Shown here: piece after piece, positions 7,465 to 16,532 of the stretch | Position numbering within the stretch: the first letter of the stretch is position 1 | Layout of the letters: every line of letters starts with the position of its first letter | NCBI GenBank assembly: GCA_900553255.1 | Contig: USCI01000014.1 | Location: 1-35,228 of the forward strand | Direction: 5' to 3' | DNA length: 35,228 nucleotides | Origin: an uncultured Oscillospiraceae bacterium | Lineage (GTDB): Bacteria > Bacillota > Clostridia > Oscillospirales > Acutalibacteraceae | Translations under genes and position numbers: made by a program | Notes under the pieces: model-generated | The model's input: only the letters and a program-made list of their open reading frames with translations | Told to the model about the DNA's origin: nothing | The model's database searches: none

Positions 7465-10269
7465 ATGTCAGAACAGGATTACAACAACACGCTGAACCTG
7501 CCGGTAACGGAATTCCCCATGCGTGCCGGCCTGCCCAAGCGTGAGCCGGAGATGCTCAGGGAGTGGGAGAGCACCCGGCTGTACGACCGCCTGATGGAAA
7601 AGAATGAGGGAAAGCCGCTGTATGTGCTGCACGACGGCCCGCCCTATGCCAATGGCGATATTCATATCGGCACAGCGCTCAATAAGATCCTCAAGGACTT
7701 TATTGTGCGCTATCACAATATGGCGGGATATAAGGCGCCGTACGTGCCCGGTTGGGATACTCATGGCCTGCCGATTGAGCTGAAGGCCCGTGCAAAGGCC
7801 GGCGTGGAGAATTCTGCGACGATTTCCCCGCTGGAGCTGCGGAAAATCTGCCGCGAGTATGCGCTGACCTATGTCGATAACCAGCGTGAGCAGTTCAAGC
7901 GTCTGGGCGTGCTCGGCGAATGGGATAATCCGTATCTGACCCTGAAGCCTGAATTTGAAGCCAAGCAGATCGAGATCTTTGGGGAAATGGCCCTTAAAGG
8001 CTATATTTATAAGGGGCTCAAGCCGGTTTACTGGTGCCCCGAATGCCGCACTGCGCTTGCGGAGGCGGAAATCGAATATGCCGAGGATCCCTGCTATTCG
8101 GTTTATGTCAAGTTCCAGGTAAAGGACGATAAGGGACTGCTCACAGCGAAGGGGATCGACCCGGCCAGCACCTATTTTGTTATCTGGACCACCACGACCT
8201 GGACGCTGCCCGGCAATGTGGCGATTTGTCTCGGCCCGGATTTCACCTATCATGTGATCCGCTGCGGCGAGGAAAACTATATCATGGCGGAGGACCTTTT
8301 TGAAGAGGCACTGGCCGTGGGCGGGAAAAGCGACTACGAAGTGCTGGCTTCCTTCAAGGGTAGCGAGCTCGAAAATATGGTGGCACAGCATCCGTTTATC
8401 GACCGCCCGTCCTATATCATCGTGGGCGATCATGTGACGCTGGAGAGTGGCACAGGCTGCGTGCATACCGCGCCCGGCCACGGCGTGGAGGACTTTGAGG
8501 TCTGCAAAAACTATCCGCATATCCCGGTTGTGGTTCCGGTGGACGATCATGGCCGGATGACTGCGGATGCGGGCGAATTTGCGGGGCTGACCACCGACGA
8601 GGCCAGCAAAGCCATCGCCAAGCACATGGAGCAGAACGGCTGCCTGTTTGCGATGAAAAAGATTATCCACCAGTACCCGCACTGCTGGCGGTGTAAGCAT
8701 CCGGTGCTGTTCCGTGCAACCGAGCAGTGGTTCTGTTCGGTGGACAGCTTTAAGGATCAGGCGGTGGAAGCCATCAAAAAGGTGGAATGGATGCCGTCCT
8801 GGGGCGAAGACCGGATCATCTCGATGGTGCGGGAGCGCAGTGACTGGTGTATTTCCCGGCAGCGGCTGTGGGGCGTGTCGATCCCGATCTTCTACTGTGA
8901 GGACTGCGGCAAACCGATCATCGACCGCCGTTTTATCGATGCAGTGGCGGCGCTGTTCCGTAAGGAAGGCTCCGACGGCTGGTGGGCGCATGAGGCGGAG
9001 GAAATCCTGCCGGATGACGCGGTCTGCCCGCATTGCGGCGGCAAGCGCTTCCGCAAGGAAACCGATATCATGGACGTCTGGTTCGATTCCGGCTCCTCGC
9101 ATGCTGCCGTTCTGGCAGAGCGCGATTACCTGAAATGGCCGGCTGACCTGTATCTGGAAGGCGGCGACCAGCACCGCGGCTGGTTCCAGTCCTCGCTGCT
9201 TACGGCGGTGGCCTGGCGCGGAGAAGCGCCGTATACCCATGTCCTCACCCACGGCTGGACGGTCGACGGCGAGGGGAAGGCGATGCACAAATCGCTCGGC
9301 AATACCATCGCGCCGGAAGAGATCATCAAGGATTACGGTGCGGATATCCTGCGTTTGTGGGTGGCGTCGCTCGATTTCAAGGTGGACGCACGGCTGTCGA
9401 AGGATATCCTCAAGCAGCTGTCCGAGGCGTACCGGAAGATTCGGAACACCGCGAGATTCATTCTCGGCAACCTGAACGATTTTGTGCCGGATACCGACTG
9501 TGTGGCGGACGAAGAACTGGCGGAAATCGACCGCTGGGCGCTGATGCGTCTGAACGAGCTGGTCGGGCAGGTGCATGCCGCCTACCGGTCGTTTGAATTC
9601 CACGATGCCTTCCATAAGATGCATAACTTCTGCGTGGTGGATCTGTCCAACTTCTATCTGGATGTGCTCAAGGATCGGCTGTATTGTGAGCCGGCGGGCA
9701 GTGTTACCCGCCGCGCAGCCCAGACCGCCATGTACCGCATTCTCAATGCGCTGACCCGTATGCTCGCGCCGATCCTGGCGTTCACCGCCGAGGAAATCTG
9801 GTCGTTCATGCCGCATGCGTCCGGCGGCGATACCGGTTCGGTGATGTTCAACGAAATGCCGGTTGAGGCCGAAGGCGGCGACGCGGCATTTATGGAGCGC
9901 TGGAAACGGCTGCACGCTATCCGCGACGACGTGCAGAAGGCGTTGGAGGCAGCGCGCACGGCAAAGGTCATAGGCAGCTCGCTCGAAGCCGAGGTGGAGC
10001 TGTTCGGTACCGGCGATCTGCTGGCCTTCATGCGGCAGACGGAGGAAATGCTTCCCTCGCTGTTTATCGTTTCTAAGGTGACGGTCAAGGAAGGGGATGG
10101 CGGCGCCTGCCGCGGCGATGTGGACGGCCTTTCGGCGACGGTGACGCACGCCAAAGGCGAAAAATGTACCCGCTGCTGGTCGTTCAGCGACACGGTGGGA
10201 GCGGATGCGCACCATTCGACGCTGTGCAGCCGCTGCGCCGGCGTGATGAAGGTGCTCGGCGATGCTTAA
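7465..10269 (+). CDS. ileS: Isoleucyl-tRNA synthetase
   Basis: Class I aminoacyl-tRNA synthetase of 934 residues, full length. The HIGH signature appears as GDIHIGTALNK about residue 70, then PGWDTHGLPIE. The editing (CP1) domain shows TTTTWTLPGNVAI and GTGCVHTAPGHG. The KMSKS loop reads KAMHKSLGNTI (around residue 610), a variant of the textbook loop. The C-terminal zinc finger is visible as GEKCTRCW and LCSRC. The type is the eubacterial form. Only 56 bases separate it from divIVA, so there is no room for a T-box leader, and expression likely comes from the upstream operon. A strong hairpin follows the TAA. Confidence 0.98.
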   Translation: MSEQDYNNTLNLPVTEFPMRAGLPKREPEMLREWESTRLYDRLMEKNEGKPLYVLHDGPPYANGDIHIGTALNKILKDFIVRYHNMAGYKAPYVPGWDTHGLPIELKARAKAGVENSATISPLELRKICREYALTYVDNQREQFKRLGVLGEWDNPYLTLKPEFEAKQIEIFGEMALKGYIYKGLKPVYWCPECRTALAEAEIEYAEDPCYSVYVKFQVKDDKGLLTAKGIDPASTYFVIWTTTTWTLPGNVAICLGPDFTYHVIRCGEENYIMAEDLFEEALAVGGKSDYEVLASFKGSELENMVAQHPFIDRPSYIIVGDHVTLESGTGCVHTAPGHGVEDFEVCKNYPHIPVVVPVDDHGRMTADAGEFAGLTTDEASKAIAKHMEQNGCLFAMKKIIHQYPHCWRCKHPVLFRATEQWFCSVDSFKDQAVEAIKKVEWMPSWGEDRIISMVRERSDWCISRQRLWGVSIPIFYCEDCGKPIIDRRFIDAVAALFRKEGSDGWWAHEAEEILPDDAVCPHCGGKRFRKETDIMDVWFDSGSSHAAVLAERDYLKWPADLYLEGGDQHRGWFQSSLLTAVAWRGEAPYTHVLTHGWTVDGEGKAMHKSLGNTIAPEEIIKDYGADILRLWVASLDFKVDARLSKDILKQLSEAYRKIRNTARFILGNLNDFVPDTDCVADEELAEIDRWALMRLNELVGQVHAAYRSFEFHDAFHKMHNFCVVDLSNFYLDVLKDRLYCEPAGSVTRRAAQTAMYRILNALTRMLAPILAFTAEEIWSFMPHASGGDTGSVMFNEMPVEAEGGDAAFMERWKRLHAIRDDVQKALEAARTAKVIGSSLEAEVELFGTGDLLAFMRQTEEMLPSLFIVSKVTVKEGDGGACRGDVDGLSATVTHAKGEKCTRCWSFSDTVGADAHHSTLCSRCAGVMKVLGDA

Positions 10270-10281
10270 AAAACCATAAGC

Positions 10282-10318
10282 CAAAAGCGGCGCACCGGAT
10301 GTCCGGCCGCCGCTTTTG
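10282..10318 (+). terminator. Hairpin terminator after ileS
   Basis: Perfect 11-bp stem: CAAAAGCGGCG (10282-10292) pairs with CGCCGCTTTTG (10308-10318), with a GC-rich loop that can itself fold. The T residues lie in the 3' arm rather than in a long tract after it, so termination may be partial, with lspA read by read-through. Confidence 0.75.
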
Positions 10319-10381
10319 CGTGTTCGGTTGGAATACGAAGGGGAACCGGCTTTGGCCATCCCCGGAAAGGAATGGTCACAG

Positions 10382-10969
10382 GTGCTTCAGTTTATCCTGC
10401 TGCTGGCGACCGCCGTTCTGGTAGGGATCGATCAGCTGACAAAATATCTGGTAACCTCCAATATGCAGCTCGGTCAGTCCATTCCGGTCATTGACGGTGT
10501 GTTTGAACTGCTGTATCACCGCAATCCCGGCGCGGCTTTTGGCATCCTGCCGAACCAACGGTGGATTTTTATCACCTTTACGTTTATCGTTATGGTGGTT
10601 ATTCTCGTGATTCTGATGTCGGGAAAATTCCGAAAATACAAGCTGGCCAATGTCGCCGGCGTATTGATTCTGGCGGGCGGCATCGGCAATATGATCGACC
10701 GTCTGGCGTATGGGTATGTGGTGGATTTTCTCTACGTTAAACTTATCAATTTCCCGATTTTTAATTTTGCGGATTGCTGCGTGGTGATCGGCGCAGCACT
10801 GCTGCTGGTGGCATTTCTGTTTGTGTATAAGGACGAGAAAATTCAGCCGGTAAAGGCGGATGCCTTATCCGCTGGAGAAGACGGAGCATCCCAGCCACAG
10901 GAGGATGGGGAACAACATGAGGATCGAAGAGACGACGGTTCCGCCGGAGATGGCGGAGAGCCGGCTTGA
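10382..10969 (+). CDS. lspA: Lipoprotein signal peptidase (signal peptidase II)
   Basis: LspA cleaves signal peptides from prolipoproteins in the membrane. Four membrane helices are visible, with DQLTKYLV after the first, the NPGAAFGIL segment, GGIGNMIDRL, YVVDFLYVK and FNFADCCVVIG; the Asp residues of VVDF and FNxAD are the family's catalytic pair. A hydrophilic tail of about 45 residues rich in Asp, Glu and Gly extends beyond the usual end. The start is uncertain: GTG 10382 places residue 1 just before helix one and has GGAAAGG 11 bases upstream; a TTG at 10352 with GAAGGGG at 8 bases is also possible. A TTG at 10316 lies in the terminator and is unlikely. It overlaps the next gene by 53 bases. 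Confidence 0.93.
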   Translation: MLQFILLLATAVLVGIDQLTKYLVTSNMQLGQSIPVIDGVFELLYHRNPGAAFGILPNQRWIFITFTFIVMVVILVILMSGKFRKYKLANVAGVLILAGGIGNMIDRLAYGYVVDFLYVKLINFPIFNFADCCVVIGAALLLVAFLFVYKDEKIQPVKADALSAGEDGASQPQEDGEQHEDRRDDGSAGDGGEPA

Positions 10970-11834
10970 CAGCTTCTTGAGCGGCTGGCTGCAGCAAAGC
11001 CGGTCGGCGGTGCAGGGATGGATTGAACAGGGGGCGGTGCTGGTCGACGGCCGGTCACGTCCGAAAAACCATCGCCTGCGCGGCGGGGAAGCGGTGCGTG
11101 TGGAAATCCCGCAGGCGGTGCCCTATGCCGCACAGCCGGAAGCGATTCCGCTGGATATTGTCTATGAAGACAGCGATTTGCTGGTGGTCAACAAGCCCAA
11201 GGGGATGGTGGTTCATCCTGCCGCCGGCAACTATACCGGCACGCTGGTCAATGCGCTGCTGGCCCATTGCGGGGATTCGCTGTCCGGGATCGGCGGTGTG
11301 CTCCGCCCGGGAATCGTCCACCGCATTGATAAAGATACCAGCGGCCTTCTGATCGTGGCGAAAAACGATTTTGCCCATCAGGGGCTGGCTGAGCAGATCA
11401 AGTCACACAGTTTTACACGGGAATATGAAGCGGTGGTGGTGGGACATCTCCGCGATGCGGCCGGTACGGTGGACGCGCCGATCGGCCGACATCCGACCGA
11501 CCGGAAAAAGATGACGGTAACGGCAAAGAACAGCAAGCCGGCCGTAACCCACTATACCGTGCTGGCGGAATACCCGGGATATTCGCATCTGCGCCTCAGG
11601 CTGGAAACCGGCCGTACCCATCAGATCCGTGTGCATATGGCCTATCTCGGGCATCCGGTGGCGGGAGATACCGTATACGGAGGAGCGCGCCAGCCGGCCG
11701 AGCTGCACGGACAATGCCTGCACGCCAGGCATATCGGTTTTGTGCATCCGCGGGATGGACGCTGGCTGGAGTTTGAAAGCCCGCTTCCCGCTTATTTTAC
11801 GGCCTTTTTGCAGAAAATCGGCCGGAACGGTTGA
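10917..11834 (+). CDS. RluD-family 23S rRNA pseudouridine synthase
   Basis: 305 residues. N-terminal S4 RNA-binding domain (about 10-75, ESRLDSFLSGWL and SRSAVQGWIEQGAVLVDG), then the pseudouridine synthase domain with the catalytic Asp138 in HRIDKDTSG, LLIVAKND, and the GRTHQIRVHM segment near residue 235. The family isomerises uridines in rRNA (RluD: helix 69 of 23S rRNA) or tRNA; the exact target cannot be read from sequence. The ATG at 10917 is used because an upstream ATG at 10905 touches its own ribosome site AGGAGG (10899-10904). It starts inside lspA; lspA-rluD coupling is common in Firmicutes. Confidence 0.94.
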   Translation: MRIEETTVPPEMAESRLDSFLSGWLQQSRSAVQGWIEQGAVLVDGRSRPKNHRLRGGEAVRVEIPQAVPYAAQPEAIPLDIVYEDSDLLVVNKPKGMVVHPAAGNYTGTLVNALLAHCGDSLSGIGGVLRPGIVHRIDKDTSGLLIVAKNDFAHQGLAEQIKSHSFTREYEAVVVGHLRDAAGTVDAPIGRHPTDRKKMTVTAKNSKPAVTHYTVLAEYPGYSHLRLRLETGRTHQIRVHMAYLGHPVAGDTVYGGARQPAELHGQCLHARHIGFVHPRDGRWLEFESPLPAYFTAFLQKIGRNG

Positions 11835-11847
11835 CTTAAGGAGAGTA

Positions 11848-12678
11848 ATGAAATTCATGCAGGGGATATTCAGTGGATATCTGTTGGTTTCGGATATCGA
11901 TGGGACGCTGGTGGATCGGCACAAGCAGATCCCGGCCCGCAATACCGAAGCCATCGAACGCTTTATGGCGCAGGGCGGCGTATTTTCGATTGCAACGGGA
12001 CGATGTGACCGTTCGGCGCAGCGGATTATCGACCAGGTGCACCCCAACGGTGCAGTGGTTACGCTTAACGGCGCCGCGCTGTATGACAGCCGGGAGAAAC
12101 GGGTGATTCACAACGAGTACCTGCCGGATAATTATTCATTTCTGGTAAAAAAGGTATTTGACCGGCTGCCGGAGGTGGGGATACAGCTGTTCTGCGGTTC
12201 CTCGGTAACCACTGTGCGCGAAAGCGGCATTACCCGGCGGCTTCTGCGCATTGAAGGACTGAAGGATCATCGCGGCGCTCCCGATAACCTTCCGGGAAAA
12301 ATCAATAAAATCCTTTTTGGTGCGCCGGCGGAGCAGCTGACCGTGTTCCCGGATTTCTTTACCGAAACAGAACTTACGGGTATGTATGGCATGTTTACCG
12401 AAGACTGTTACTTTGAAATCCTTCCGGCCGGAGTAACCAAAGGCAGCGGGGTGCGTGCCCTGGCGCAACTTCAGGGGATTCCGCTTGAGCATACAGCGGC
12501 GGTTGGGGACTATTACAATGACGTGGAGATGCTCAAATCGGCCGGTATCCCGATTCTTTCCGGCAATGCGCCGGCGGATATTCATACATATGCGGAATAT
12601 ATCGCGTGTGACTGCGACGAAGGCGTGGTTGCGGACGCGATTGCCTATCTGGAAAAGAAAATCGCGGCGGGCAGCTGA
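11848..12678 (+). CDS. Cof-type HAD-superfamily (subfamily IIB) phosphatase
   Basis: 276 residues with all four HAD motifs: motif I DIDGTLVD (nucleophile Asp near residue 14), motif II SIATGR, motif III Lys in GVTKGSGV, and motif IV GDYYNDVEML. A cap domain of type C2 lies between motifs II and III. Relatives dephosphorylate sugar phosphates, phosphorylated flavin precursors or PLP; the substrate is not predictable here. ATG 11848 has AAGGAG only 4 bases away; an ATG at 11857 in the same frame is a reasonable alternative. It begins 13 bases after the pseudouridine synthase gene, so it is probably in the same operon. Confidence 0.92.
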   Translation: MKFMQGIFSGYLLVSDIDGTLVDRHKQIPARNTEAIERFMAQGGVFSIATGRCDRSAQRIIDQVHPNGAVVTLNGAALYDSREKRVIHNEYLPDNYSFLVKKVFDRLPEVGIQLFCGSSVTTVRESGITRRLLRIEGLKDHRGAPDNLPGKINKILFGAPAEQLTVFPDFFTETELTGMYGMFTEDCYFEILPAGVTKGSGVRALAQLQGIPLEHTAAVGDYYNDVEMLKSAGIPILSGNAPADIHTYAEYIACDCDEGVVADAIAYLEKKIAAGS

Positions 12679-12694
12679 CGATCCGTGCCGATAC

Positions 12695-12723
12695 TTGTCC
12701 ATATGGTGCCGCCGTGATACAAT
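12695..12723 (+). promoter_or_regulatory. Predicted sigma-A promoter of the DEAD-box helicase gene
   Basis: TTGTCC (12695-12700), a 17-base spacer and TACAAT (12718-12723). The predicted start near 12730 gives a leader of about 40 bases before the ATG at 12771. Confidence 0.7.
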
Positions 12724-12770
12724 AGAGAGCAGGATGAATTGCATAGGGCAAAGAGAGGAATTGCTGGTTT

Positions 12771-13979
12771 ATGACAGAAGAAACAATAACGACGTTTGAA
12801 GATTTGGCGCTAAGCCCGGAAATTCTGAAGGCGGTCAGGCGGATGGGATTTGCGAATCCGACGCCGGTGCAGGCGCAGACGATTCCCGCCATGATGGATG
12901 GACGGGATGTTATCGCAAAGGCGCCGACCGGTACAGGAAAGACCTGCGCTTTCGGCATCCCGCTGATTGAATGCCTGTCCCCCGATTCCAAGGATATTCA
13001 GGCTGTGGTGGTGTGTCCCACGCGGGAACTCTGCATCCAGATTGCCGAGGAGCTGCGCCAGCTGGCGGCGTATCGGCCGGATGTGCGTATCGCTTCGGTT
13101 TACGGCGGACAGCCGATTGCCAGGCAGCTGGCGGTGCTGAAAAAGCAGCCGCACATCGTGGTGGCGACGCCGGGACGTCTGCTTGACCATATGGGACGCG
13201 GCACCGTGTGGCTCGGCAATGTCTATACGGCCGTACTGGACGAGGCGGATGAAATGCTGAAAATGGGCTTTATCCGCGATGTACGGAAAATCCTCAACAG
13301 CACGCCGGCGGATACGCAGGTGGTGATGTTCAGCGCAACGATATCCCGCGAGGTTATGGATGTGGCATGGGAATACCAGCACGATGCGGTGGAAATCACG
13401 GTGGCGGCGGAAGGGGATAATCGCCCGATGATCGCTCAGTTCAGCCTGCTTTCCTCAGGAGAGCGGCGTCTCGAGGACATGGGTCGTATTATCGACGATA
13501 TGGGCTTTAAACGCGTAATGGTTTTCTGCAACATGAAAAATACCGTCCGCCGGGTGCATGACCGACTGCGTAAGCAGGGACGTTCGGTGGATTGCCTGCA
13601 CGGGGATATCCCGCAGGGACAGCGCAACCAGGTGATGAGTGGCTTCCGGGAAGGAAAATTCGAAATTCTGGTAGCCACTGATGTGGCGGCGCGCGGCATT
13701 GATGTGGACGATGTGGAAGCGGTGTTCAATTACGATATACCGGAGGAAAACGAATATTATCTGCACCGCATCGGCCGTACCGGCCGGGCCAGGCGCTGCG
13801 GGGCGGCGTTTACCTTCATGACGCCGGATGACCGGTTCCGTCTGCGTGATATCAAAAAATACACCCACTCGGATATCCGCGACGTGGCCTTTGATGCGCA
13901 GGGCCATCTGCAGCTGGAGGACGGGACAAGGCTGAGCGATGTGCTGGATCAACTGGAACGTGCTCCGCAAGAGGAATAA
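12771..13979 (+). CDS. DEAD-box ATP-dependent RNA helicase
   Basis: 402 residues containing the complete two-domain helicase core: Q motif (FANPTPVQAQTIP), motif I APTGTGKT, Ia PTRELC, Ib TPGR, motif II DEAD (about 157-160), motif III SAT, motif V ARGIDV and motif VI HRIGRTGRA. It stops about 65 residues after motif VI and lacks the long basic C-terminal extension of CshA/DeaD-type helicases, so it is a minimal-core enzyme. Such proteins remodel RNA during ribosome assembly, decay or cold adaptation; the specific role is not visible. It has its own promoter and terminator, so it is likely monocistronic. Confidence 0.95.
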   Translation: MTEETITTFEDLALSPEILKAVRRMGFANPTPVQAQTIPAMMDGRDVIAKAPTGTGKTCAFGIPLIECLSPDSKDIQAVVVCPTRELCIQIAEELRQLAAYRPDVRIASVYGGQPIARQLAVLKKQPHIVVATPGRLLDHMGRGTVWLGNVYTAVLDEADEMLKMGFIRDVRKILNSTPADTQVVMFSATISREVMDVAWEYQHDAVEITVAAEGDNRPMIAQFSLLSSGERRLEDMGRIIDDMGFKRVMVFCNMKNTVRRVHDRLRKQGRSVDCLHGDIPQGQRNQVMSGFREGKFEILVATDVAARGIDVDDVEAVFNYDIPEENEYYLHRIGRTGRARRCGAAFTFMTPDDRFRLRDIKKYTHSDIRDVAFDAQGHLQLEDGTRLSDVLDQLERAPQEE

Positions 13980-13997
13980 TACGAACAAAAGGAAGGG

Positions 13998-14025
13998 AAA
14001 CGCAGGTGAATGCCTGCGTTTTTTT
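13998..14025 (+). terminator. Rho-independent terminator after the helicase gene
   Basis: AAACGCAGG (13998-14006) pairs with CCTGCGTTT (14013-14021), followed by a run of T to 14025. Confidence 0.9.
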
Positions 14026-14161
14026 GTGTTGCTGAATACATAGCCGCATCCTTGTGTCCTGGTTCTCCGATGCAACGACGGCATGGATTACGCAATACAG
14101 GAACAGATAGGTGCGTGGATAAATATCAGAGGATTTTCCGAAAAATTCACTTTTTTCGCTT

Positions 14162-14189
14162 TTGTTGAGCAGGCAAAACATGATATAAT
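14162..14189 (+). promoter_or_regulatory. Predicted promoter of the DUF1538/PII-like operon
   Basis: TTGTTG (14162-14167), 16-base spacer, TATAAT (14184-14189). Transcription would start near 14196. The 130 bases between the preceding terminator and this promoter (14026-14161) hold no gene I can support. Confidence 0.75.
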
Positions 14190-14238
14190 AAACTGTAGAG
14201 CAAAATGAATCTTTAATATGGAAAGCAGAGGTGACACA

Positions 14239-15774
14239 TTGAGAAACAGCAAAAAGTTAATGGAAAAATTGAAGGAGGCGCTCAAGGCGGTTCTCCCGAT
14301 CATCGGGATTGTCTTGCTGCTGTGTTTCAGTATTGCGCCGATTTCGCCGAGCATCCTGCTGTGCTTTTTGATGGGCGGGGTGTTGATTATCGCGGGGATG
14401 ATGTTTTTTACCTTAGGCGCAGAAATGGCAATGACCCCGATGGGCGAGCGAGTGGGCACCAGCCTGACCAAAAGCCGAAAGCTCTGGGTGGTGATCCCGC
14501 TTTCCTTTCTGCTTGGATTCATTATTACGATATCCGAGCCGGATTTGCAGGTGCTGGCCAACCAGGTGCCATCCATTCCCAACATGACGCTGATTGTGGC
14601 GGTGGCCTGCGGTGTGGGGGTGTTTCTGGTAATCGCCATGCTGCGTATGCTGTTCAGTATTGCGCTGCCGCCCTTGCTGGTGATCTTCTATGCGGTTGTG
14701 TTTATTCTGGCGTTTTTTGTTCCGCAGAGCTTCCTTAGCGTGGCGTTTGACTCCGGCGGCGTGACCACCGGGCCGATGACAGTGCCATTCATCATGGCAC
14801 TTGGCGTCGGTATTTCTGCGGTGCGAAACGACCGCCATGCAGCGGATGACAGCTTTGGTCTGGTGGCGCTGTGCTCCATCGGCCCGATCCTTGCTGTGCT
14901 GATCCTGGGCATGATCTATAATCCACAGGAGAGCGCCTATGTTCCGCCGGTGATTCCGGATATTGCGGATTCTACCGAGCTGTGGGATTTGTTCCAGGTC
15001 GGTTTCCCGACCTATATGAAGGAGATTGCCGTATCTCTGCTGCCGATTGTGGCCTTTTTCGGCGTGTTTCAGATCGTATCGCTGCGGCTGTCCAAGCGCA
15101 ATCTTTTGAAAATCCTTGTCGGTCTGGTGTATACCTATCTGGGGCTGGTGCTGTTTCTCACCGGCGTCAATGTGGGTTTTATGCCGGCGGGCAATTATAT
15201 AGGGCAGGTTCTGGCCGGGCTGGAATACCGCTGGATTATCGTCCCCATAGCGATGGTGATCGGCTATTTCATTGTGCGGGCGGAGCCCGCGGTTTATGTC
15301 CTCAACAAGCAGGTGGAAGAAATTACCGACGGTGCCATATCGGCCAAAGCAATGGGGCTCGGATTGTCGATTGGCGTGTCCCTGTCGCTGGGACTGGCGA
15401 TGGTGCGGGTACTGACCGGCATATCCATCCTGTGGTTTGTGATTCCGGGCTATGCACTGGCGCTGGGGATATCCTTTTTTGTTCCCAAAATCTACACGGC
15501 GATTGCGTTTGACTCCGGCGGCGTGGCCTCCGGACCGATGACCGCGGCCTTCCTGCTTCCGCTGGCCCAGGGCGCCTGCGTGGCGGTGGGCGGCAACATT
15601 GTCACCGATGCGTTCGGCGTGGTGGCAATGGTTGCCATGACGCCGCTGATTACCATCCAGCTGATGGGCATCCTGTCCCAGATACGGACCCGGAGCACCC
15701 GGACGCAGACGGGCGCGCTTCAGCCGGACCAGGCGTTTGCCCTGTTAGACGACGATGCGATCATTGAACTGTAA
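14239..15774 (+). CDS. DUF1538-family multi-pass membrane protein, probable transporter
   Basis: 511 residues, strongly hydrophobic, with about 12-14 predicted membrane helices in two homologous halves. Each half carries the same signature: VAFDSGGVTTGPMTVPF in the first and IAFDSGGVASGPMTAAF in the second, each on a break between helices as in substrate-binding re-entrant loops. Other DUF1538 marks are ISEPDLQVLANQVP and DDSFGLVALCSIGPI. No substrate is established for the family to my knowledge; a transport role is inferred from the internal repeat. The TTG at 14239 is favoured since AGAGGTGA lies 4 bases upstream; the ATG at 14218 has no ribosome site. The PII-like gene follows 30 bases later. 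Confidence 0.88.
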   Translation: MRNSKKLMEKLKEALKAVLPIIGIVLLLCFSIAPISPSILLCFLMGGVLIIAGMMFFTLGAEMAMTPMGERVGTSLTKSRKLWVVIPLSFLLGFIITISEPDLQVLANQVPSIPNMTLIVAVACGVGVFLVIAMLRMLFSIALPPLLVIFYAVVFILAFFVPQSFLSVAFDSGGVTTGPMTVPFIMALGVGISAVRNDRHAADDSFGLVALCSIGPILAVLILGMIYNPQESAYVPPVIPDIADSTELWDLFQVGFPTYMKEIAVSLLPIVAFFGVFQIVSLRLSKRNLLKILVGLVYTYLGLVLFLTGVNVGFMPAGNYIGQVLAGLEYRWIIVPIAMVIGYFIVRAEPAVYVLNKQVEEITDGAISAKAMGLGLSIGVSLSLGLAMVRVLTGISILWFVIPGYALALGISFFVPKIYTAIAFDSGGVASGPMTAAFLLPLAQGACVAVGGNIVTDAFGVVAMVAMTPLITIQLMGILSQIRTRSTRTQTGALQPDQAFALLDDDAIIEL

Positions 15775-15804
15775 TCGCAGGACTGCAGGGAAAGGAGGAA
15801 GTCT

Positions 15805-16500
15805 GTGAGTGAGTTAAACTGGATGATTACCATCACCGACCGGCAGATGGTGGAGCGCTTTATCGCCCTGTACCGCGAATACCGGGTGGAGCTTTGCCTG
15901 ATTACGGTTGGCCGCGGCACCGCGGCCAACGAGATGCTGGATTATTTCGGGCTGGAAGCGAGCGAAAAAGCGGTGATTCTGGCGGTTGTGACCCGGGATG
16001 TCTGGAAGGAGATAAAAAACGGCCTGCAGAGTCGGCTGAACATTGATGTGCCCGGCACCGGCATTGCCTTTATCGTTCCGCTGAGCAGCATCGGCGGAAA
16101 AAAGGTGCTGCGGTTTTTAACTGATAATCAGAATTTCATTAAGGGGGAAGAAAGCGTATTGAAGGACACCAAGTATGAGCTTTTGGTGGTTATTTCCAAC
16201 CAGGGCTATACAGAACTGATTATGGATGCGGCACGCAAGGCCGGTGCAGGCGGCGGCACAGTGATACACGCGAAGGGTACTGGTGTGGAACGTGCCGAGC
16301 AGTTCCTTGGCGTATCGCTTGCCGCTGAGAAGGAAATCGTTTTTATCGTGGTCAAGAGCGAGGAAAAGAACAATATTATGCGGGCGGTTATGACAGAGGC
16401 AGGTTTGGATAGCAAGGCGAAATCGCTGGTTTTTTCCCTGCCCGTAACCAGCACGGCAGGACTGCGGCTGACCGAAAGTCCCCCGGAAGAAGCAGAATAG
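15805..16500 (+). CDS. Tandem PII-like (GlnB-fold) regulatory protein
   Basis: 231 residues built from two similar halves, about 1-115 and 120-228. Compare GRGTAANEMLDYFGLEASEK (36-55) with AKGTGVERAEQFLGVSLAAE (156-175); each is followed by a hydrophobic strand (VILAVV, IVFIVV) and a helix. The pattern (strand, helix, G-x-G-T loop, strand, helix, C-terminal P-x-x-S-x-x-G) fits the ferredoxin-like PII/CutA-type fold. I see no Y-K-G-A-E-Y uridylylation site, so any regulation is likely by ligand binding. Soluble, cytosolic. The GTG start has AAAGGAGG upstream. Pairing with a DUF1538 membrane protein suggests it senses a metabolite and gates that protein, as GlnK does AmtB (inference). Confidence 0.8.
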   Translation: MSELNWMITITDRQMVERFIALYREYRVELCLITVGRGTAANEMLDYFGLEASEKAVILAVVTRDVWKEIKNGLQSRLNIDVPGTGIAFIVPLSSIGGKKVLRFLTDNQNFIKGEESVLKDTKYELLVVISNQGYTELIMDAARKAGAGGGTVIHAKGTGVERAEQFLGVSLAAEKEIVFIVVKSEEKNNIMRAVMTEAGLDSKAKSLVFSLPVTSTAGLRLTESPPEEAE

Positions 16501-16532
16501 GACAGCCCCCGGCTTTTCAGCCGGGGGTTGTC
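16501..16532 (+). terminator. Long hairpin after the DUF1538/PII-like operon
   Basis: A 14-bp stem: GACAGCCCCCGGCT (16501-16514) and AGCCGGGGGTTGTC (16519-16532), one G-T wobble, loop TTTC. There is no T tract on either side, so it may protect the 3' end or act as a weak terminator. Confidence 0.6.

Noticed and set aside
7468..10359. Very long open frame on the minus strand opposite ileS
   Set aside because: It mirrors the codon bias of ileS in the opposite frame, has no domain pattern and spans into lspA; a shadow.
10316..10381. TTG at 10316 as the start of lspA
   Set aside because: It lies inside the 3' arm of the ileS terminator hairpin and adds residues not seen in the family.
14082..14207. 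41-codon open frame between the helicase terminator and the DUF1538 gene
   Set aside because: No ribosome site, and it runs through the predicted promoter at 14162-14189.
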